Shown in pieces: positions 59,631 to 64,000 of a stretch of DNA of 64,000 nt (position 1 is its first letter; each line of letters opens with the position of its first letter). The translations under genes were made by a program, and so were the position numbers. The DNA is taken from contig MNCI01002316.1 in the NCBI GenBank assembly GCA_015680685.1, forward strand, positions 161,729-225,728, read 5' to 3'. The notes below the pieces were generated by a model. It did not search any database, was not told the origin of the DNA, and worked only from the letters and a program-made list of their open reading frames with translations. The stretch comes from Gnetum montanum (Eukaryota; Streptophyta; Gnetopsida; Gnetales; Gnetaceae).

Positions 59631-61513
59631 AAATACTTTTATGGCTGGAGAAAGTTGTCACTTTGAAACTATCTTGCATTCTATGAAGACATATTTGCCT
59701 AATGAAAGACATCTATTGTTTCTTGGAGACATCTTTATCTACACATCCTTTAATTCTGCCCAAGATGTTTGCTATTTCTCAAAGACAACTTTCTTTACCT
59801 TCCTTTGCATGATGAATTATTCATTCCTTGTTCATAACCTTGCACTTTTGCATGCTCCAATGATGACAACTTTGCTTGTGATTTATTTGGTCCTTGTCCA
59901 CATTCTTGAATTCTTGCATGTTCTCTTGAGACCTTGTGGATGACCTTCTCCTTTGAGCTCTAGACCAGTTCATTCATTGTCATCAGTGTAGCCTTTATCT
60001 CATCTTAGTTTCCCAAGTACGTTGTCCTACAAATACAACAATACAAACAACCTTTGTCTCTAGTTTACTTAATGTTTTAACATACCAAAAGGTCCACAAT
60101 CTTTCCCTTTTTGGTGATGTTCAAAACTTCAGAAAATGGTTTAGTAGATAAGCAAAGAACTCCAAATACAACATAATCTACTCTTCCTTTATTTGAATAG
60201 TAGCAAAAAGGATAAAGCACATAAACCATTTAAAGAAACATCATAAAAGTGCAATATCATATAATATTTATAATTAACAACATGTGATATTCCTAAGGAG
60301 ATCTTTTAGCACTGAGTTTCATGAAAAGCTATAGTATAATCCTTGAAGATGAAGTAACCAATCTCTAAACCAAGAAGCCATTAGTAGTTTGTATTGCATG
60401 ATTCATTAATATTTTAATGTTCTCCATCTTTGCAAAAGATTAGCAAAAGAATAGGGTATATCTTTTATGATAGCAATACAACTTCACGATTTGAAACCAG
60501 CCATACCAAATCTAAAATTCGTGAACTAGGATGTACATCTCAAGGTAAACTATTCAAGGGATGTGTCAATCAAAATCATTGATACTTTGCCATAAATAGA
60601 ATGATCATGTTATTGCTTATTTTGCTGTAAGGAATAATATCAACTATTTCCTTTCTTTCACAAAACTATAGGCACTTCTAACTTTAGCTTATGCTTGAAT
60701 ATCAAATAGGTGGGCTGATGATACATTGAGGTTTGCTTTTTTCAAATTAAAAAAAAAAGGAGCTACAACTAAACCAAAAAGGTCCAACAACACACAATTT
60801 GATGCCAAAGACCAAAGATAGATCATGTAGGAAAAAGCAGCCTATCTATTTAAAAAAATTGTCTCATTAAAACTTGTATCTCTACACTTAATTAGAAATT
60901 TGGAAAAACATCAATACAAGTATATGGAAGCCATGAGAGAAACATGCATATTTCACTTTTTGTACAAAGCAATGCAATAAACACAACCATTTATCAAAAC
61001 CAAATCATGCTAATTGAGAAACATGTATATATTCATGTACCTCATTTTTATCAAAGGATATTAGAAATACAAATTCAAGACTTAGCCATCCTCTTAAAAG
61101 AAAAATACCTCTTGATGTCATTAACTTGATCATTTTAGAATATCTTGTTGTTTTAGTGTTTCTTGGCCTAAGTCTCCAAGGACTTCCCCTAAATTGGTAA
61201 CATCCAAGATGATGATTGGTAATGAGGAATAGGCTCCCCCTATACATGTACTATTTATCTTGGGCTTTTAAGATCAATGTGTAAATGTTGTAAAACACCA
61301 AAAACACTATAATTGTAATTCAACGTTAAGATTAAATGTGGAGACTAAGGTCTCCAATTAGTAATATTGATAGAATTGTTCAAAAGCTTGTCTTATCTCA
61401 TAAATAGCAAAAATATTCCAAAGGACATGAGCTTAGAAACAGATCATCACAAGAAGTTTAGATTAAGCAAGATTGAATGAAAGAAAAAAATAAAACTAAA
61501 ATTATTATAAGAT
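59631..61513. other. Gene-free interval right of the nest
   Basis: GACATATTT and GACATCTTT words near 59690-59750 continue the theme left of the nest at 18755-18830. A 100-codon ORF at 59641-59943 has no recognisable domain. I identify nothing else. Confidence 0.45.
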
Positions 61514-62383
61514 TGATGAGTGGCGAGGTACCCCTACACTCCACCATACGAATACAAGCGTGCACGCGTGATCCGGTCGAACTCCGCAGACTAAATGCCT
61601 TAACGCCACAAGAAACACTTGGGGTTAATCGTTCGTTGTCTTCCCAGGCTTGCTTGTAAGTGTCACGGTGTATGGTTAAGCAAGTNNNNNNNNNNNNNNN
61701 NNNNNNNNNNNNNNNNNNNNNNNNNNNNNNNNNNNNNNNNNNNNNNNNNNNNNNNNNNNNNNNNNNNNNNNNNNNNNNNNNNNNNNNNNNNNNNNNNNNN
61801 NNNNNNNNNNNNNNNNNNNNNNNNNNNNNNNNNNNNNNNNNNNNNNNNNNNNNNNNNNNNNNNNNNNNNNNNNNNNNNNNNNNNNNNNNNNNNNNNNNNN
61901 NNNNNNNNNNNNNNNNNNNNNNNNNNNNNNNNNNNNNNNNNNNNNNNNNNNNNNNNNNNNNNNNNNNNNNNNNNNNNNNNNNNNNNNNNNNNNNNNNNNN
62001 NNNNNNNNNNNNNNNNNNNNNNNNNNNNNNNNNNNNNNNNNNNNNNNNNNNNNNNNNNNNNNNNNNNNNNNNNNNNNNNNNNNNNNNNNNNNNNNNNNNN
62101 NNNNNNNNNNNNNNNNNNNNNNNNNNNNNNNNNNNNNNNNNNNNNNNNNNNNNNNNNNNNNNNNNNNNNNNNNNNNNNNNNNNNNNNNNNNNNNNNNNNN
62201 NNNNNNNNNNNNNNNNNNNNNNNNNNNNNNNNNNNNNNNNNNNNNNNNNNNNNNNNNNNNNNNNNNNNNNNNNNNNNNNNNNNNNNNNNNNNNNNNNNNN
62301 NNNNNNNNNNNNNNNNNNNNNNNNNNNNNCGTGATATCGCATGGGCCGCGATATCGCGGCCCAGTGCAAGTCGCGTCTCATCA
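61514..62383 (-). mobile_element. Solo LTR in reverse orientation, TSD AAGAT, with internal assembly gap
   Basis: It begins TGATGAGTGGCGAGGTACCC and ends CGCGTCTCATCA. Perfect duplications AAGAT lie at 61509-61513 and 62384-62388. CGATATCGCG palindromes at 62330-62358 mark U3. The gap is 644 N, and the overall length of 870 bp fits one LTR of the element I type. If the gap size is only nominal, a complete element could be hidden there. Confidence 0.85.
61686..62329. other. Assembly gap (644 N)
   Basis: An unbroken run of N lies inside the solo LTR. Translations across it are meaningless. Confidence 0.99.
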
Positions 62384-62535
62384 AAGATGAAGGTTGAAGG
62401 GAAATTATTACAAGTGCTACACTAAATATTTTCATAAAATCAATTTTACCAAGGCCAAGAAATAATTATTTTGACACTTTTCTGATCTAGACAAGACACA
62501 AATAATTTTGTACTACTCAACTTATATTCTTATTA

Positions 62536-62681
62536 ACTAGTAAGCAAAGAGATGGAAACTTACCTTGACTTACCTTGCTTACCAGTAAGGAGAGAAGATT
62601 AATGGAGTTTGAGATGAGGTCCCCTATCATGANAGTAAGCAAGGTAAGTCAAGATAAGTTTCCATCTCTTTGCTTGCTAGT
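62536..62681. repeat. Near-perfect 47-bp inverted repeat with 52-bp loop
   Basis: Arm 62536-62582 and arm 62635-62681 are reverse complements at 45 of 47 positions (core GCAAAGAGATGGAAAC and CTTGACTTACCTTGCTTAC). Single N bases stand at 62633, inside the loop, and at 62682, just outside the right arm. It may be a foldback element, a hairpin RNA locus or a local misassembly. Confidence 0.85.
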
Positions 62682-62879
62682 NTATGTTCTTTATGATAGA
62701 ATCCTTGATCACTTATTGCATTATTTTCATTACTCCACTTCTCTTCATTCTCACTTATTGGCACCTACATAATTTCCTTACCAAAGCCTTTTTGACATGA
62801 CCAAGTGTTAACCTTGTTTTGATCATCACAAGTATAGTTAAGAGTTTGCTTGAAACCACAATTTTTACAAGCAAATAAA

Positions 62880-64000
62880 GTATTATCCTCATGATCAAAA
62901 TTATCAACCTGATTATGCTTGAGCTTGAATTTTCATGTGTAGCTTCCTCTAAATGCTTTTTAGGAGTATCCTCTTCTTGAACCTTGCTACATTCCTTATT
63001 AAAAGAGGTTAGCTATTGAATCTTAGCTTTTATGTCTGAGATCTCTTCTTTCACTTTAGCATGAATAGCATTCAACTTAGAAATTACAAATTTCTTTGCC
63101 TTCTTAATCAAATGATGTAAATGAGAAATTTATTTTTTAAATTCACTATAGCTTTTGTCACACTTACCATCTTGGTCAGCCACATGTGAGGAATTTTCAT
63201 TTGTAGGTGCCATGCATATGAGATGTGAATCTTTGGAAGAATTGCATGCTTCTTCCTCACTTTGCTTACCATGATCCCAACTTATATAGAAGTTGGTATT
63301 TTTCAATTTCTCATCATTAGATTTATTTTTTGGCTATACCTTACTATCACTAGGACATTCAAAGGCCATATGGCCTCTTCCACCACATTCTATAAAAGAG
63401 AAATCTAGGTTAGAATTCAAAAATTTTTTACCTCTTTCTTTAATTTTGAGTAGATTAGCTCTTTCATGAAATGTCCCCATGTTTCTTCTTGTCAACAATT
63501 GTTGTAGCTTCCTTGAGAGAAAGGCAATATCATCTTCGTTGCCCTCATTATGCTCATTGGACTCCTTCTCCTTGGACGTAGTCTTTAGAGCTATAGGTCT
63601 TTCTTGGATATCTCCTTCACTTATAAGATTCATTTCATAAGCAATGAGATCATTTTGAAGTTCTTCAAATTTTAATGTTGAAAAATTTCTAATTTCCTCC
63701 ATAACTGTGACCTTTGATCTGAACTATGGTTGTAGAGTTCTAATCATTTTGATGATGACATCGCTTTTAGGCAAATCTTTACCTATTCCTCTAATAGCTA
63801 TAGCAAGATCATTGGCTCTAGAGAAATAATCTTTTATTTTCTCACCTTCACTCATCTTGAGCTTCTTATATTCACTTTGTAAAACTAACAATTTCGATTG
63901 CTTAATAATAGAAGTTCCTTCATTAGTAGCTTCTAAAGTTTGCCAAATTTCTTTGGCCATTTTACATCCTACTACCCTATTAAACTCAAATTTATTTAAA
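62880..64000 (-). pseudogene. Ty1/copia gag remnant (UBN2-type), continuing beyond the right edge
   Basis: On the minus strand, MAKEIWQTLEATNEGTSIIK, then DYFSRANDLAIAIRGIGKDL and MIRTLQP, form the UBN2-like gag domain of plant copia elements. After one in-frame TAG (about 63721-63723) comes MEEIRNFSTLKFEELQNDLI, then an acidic stretch and a zinc knuckle FIECGGRGHMAFECP, whose first cysteine has become F. Further left an E/K-rich region with stops fades out near 62880. Codons upstream of MAKEIW (FEFNRVVGCK) show that the protein starts beyond 64000. No copia pol follows to the left, so the element is truncated or rearranged. Confidence 0.8.

Noticed and set aside
61458-62435. Long ORFs on both strands across the N run
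   Set aside because: They are translations of 644 unknown bases with LTR ends on either side; no protein is supported.

Overview
This is nuclear DNA of a land plant with a large, repeat-rich genome, probably a vascular plant; I cannot place it more closely. The evidence is an 11-exon gene with GT-AG introns encoding a plant-type COP9 signalosome subunit 3, Ty3/Gypsy LTR elements primed by tRNA-Asp, RTE-type LINE and copia remnants, and tRNA-derived SINEs. It holds one ordinary host gene (CSN3, minus strand, 9036-15904). Nearly everything else recognisable is transposable-element DNA. I saw no tRNA or rRNA gene and no CRISPR array.

Layout. 1-1922 is the 3' end of a Gypsy element (element I) that begins left of the window. 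1923-5599 is gene-free and holds a large imperfect inverted repeat, a 31-bp minisatellite and SINE copies. 5600-6472 is a solo LTR with perfect 5-bp target-site duplications (TSDs). 6590-7165 is a LINE reverse-transcriptase remnant. 9036-16050 is CSN3 with its TATA box. 16051-18847 is gene-free with two more SINE copies and a short duplication.

18848-59630 is a 40.8-kb nest, three insertions deep, readable from TSDs and rejoined flanks. Element III (minus strand, oldest) spans it all and carries gag, protease, reverse transcriptase, RNase H, integrase and an accessory ORF. Element II (plus, 18993-35179, TSD ATTGT) sits in III's 3' LTR; it keeps gag and the accessory ORF but has no pol. Element V (plus, 23579-30824, TSD CCCTA) sits in II; it has only gag and protease. 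Solo LTR VI (minus, 44695-46080, TSD AGGTT) splits III between gag and protease. Element IV (plus, 49435-59572) sits in III's 5' LTR; it keeps gag-pol but lacks the accessory ORF. 59631-64000 holds gene-free sequence, a reverse solo LTR with an internal assembly gap (TSD AAGAT), a 47-bp inverted repeat and a copia gag remnant running off the right edge.

Most unusual points. The accessory ORF of II and III lies behind its own apparent transcription module: a U3-like block with a TATA box, a short exon, a 255-292 bp intron, and a 3' splice site abutting the start codon (TGCAG|ATGGC). The acceptor-plus-start junction also survives in I and IV, which have lost the ORF. The accessory frame of II runs 819 codons without a frameshift but holds 24 TAG, 4 TAA and 3 TGA stops. 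That skew fits CHG-methylation-driven CAG-to-TAG decay. All retroelement genes are broken, several at catalytic residues.
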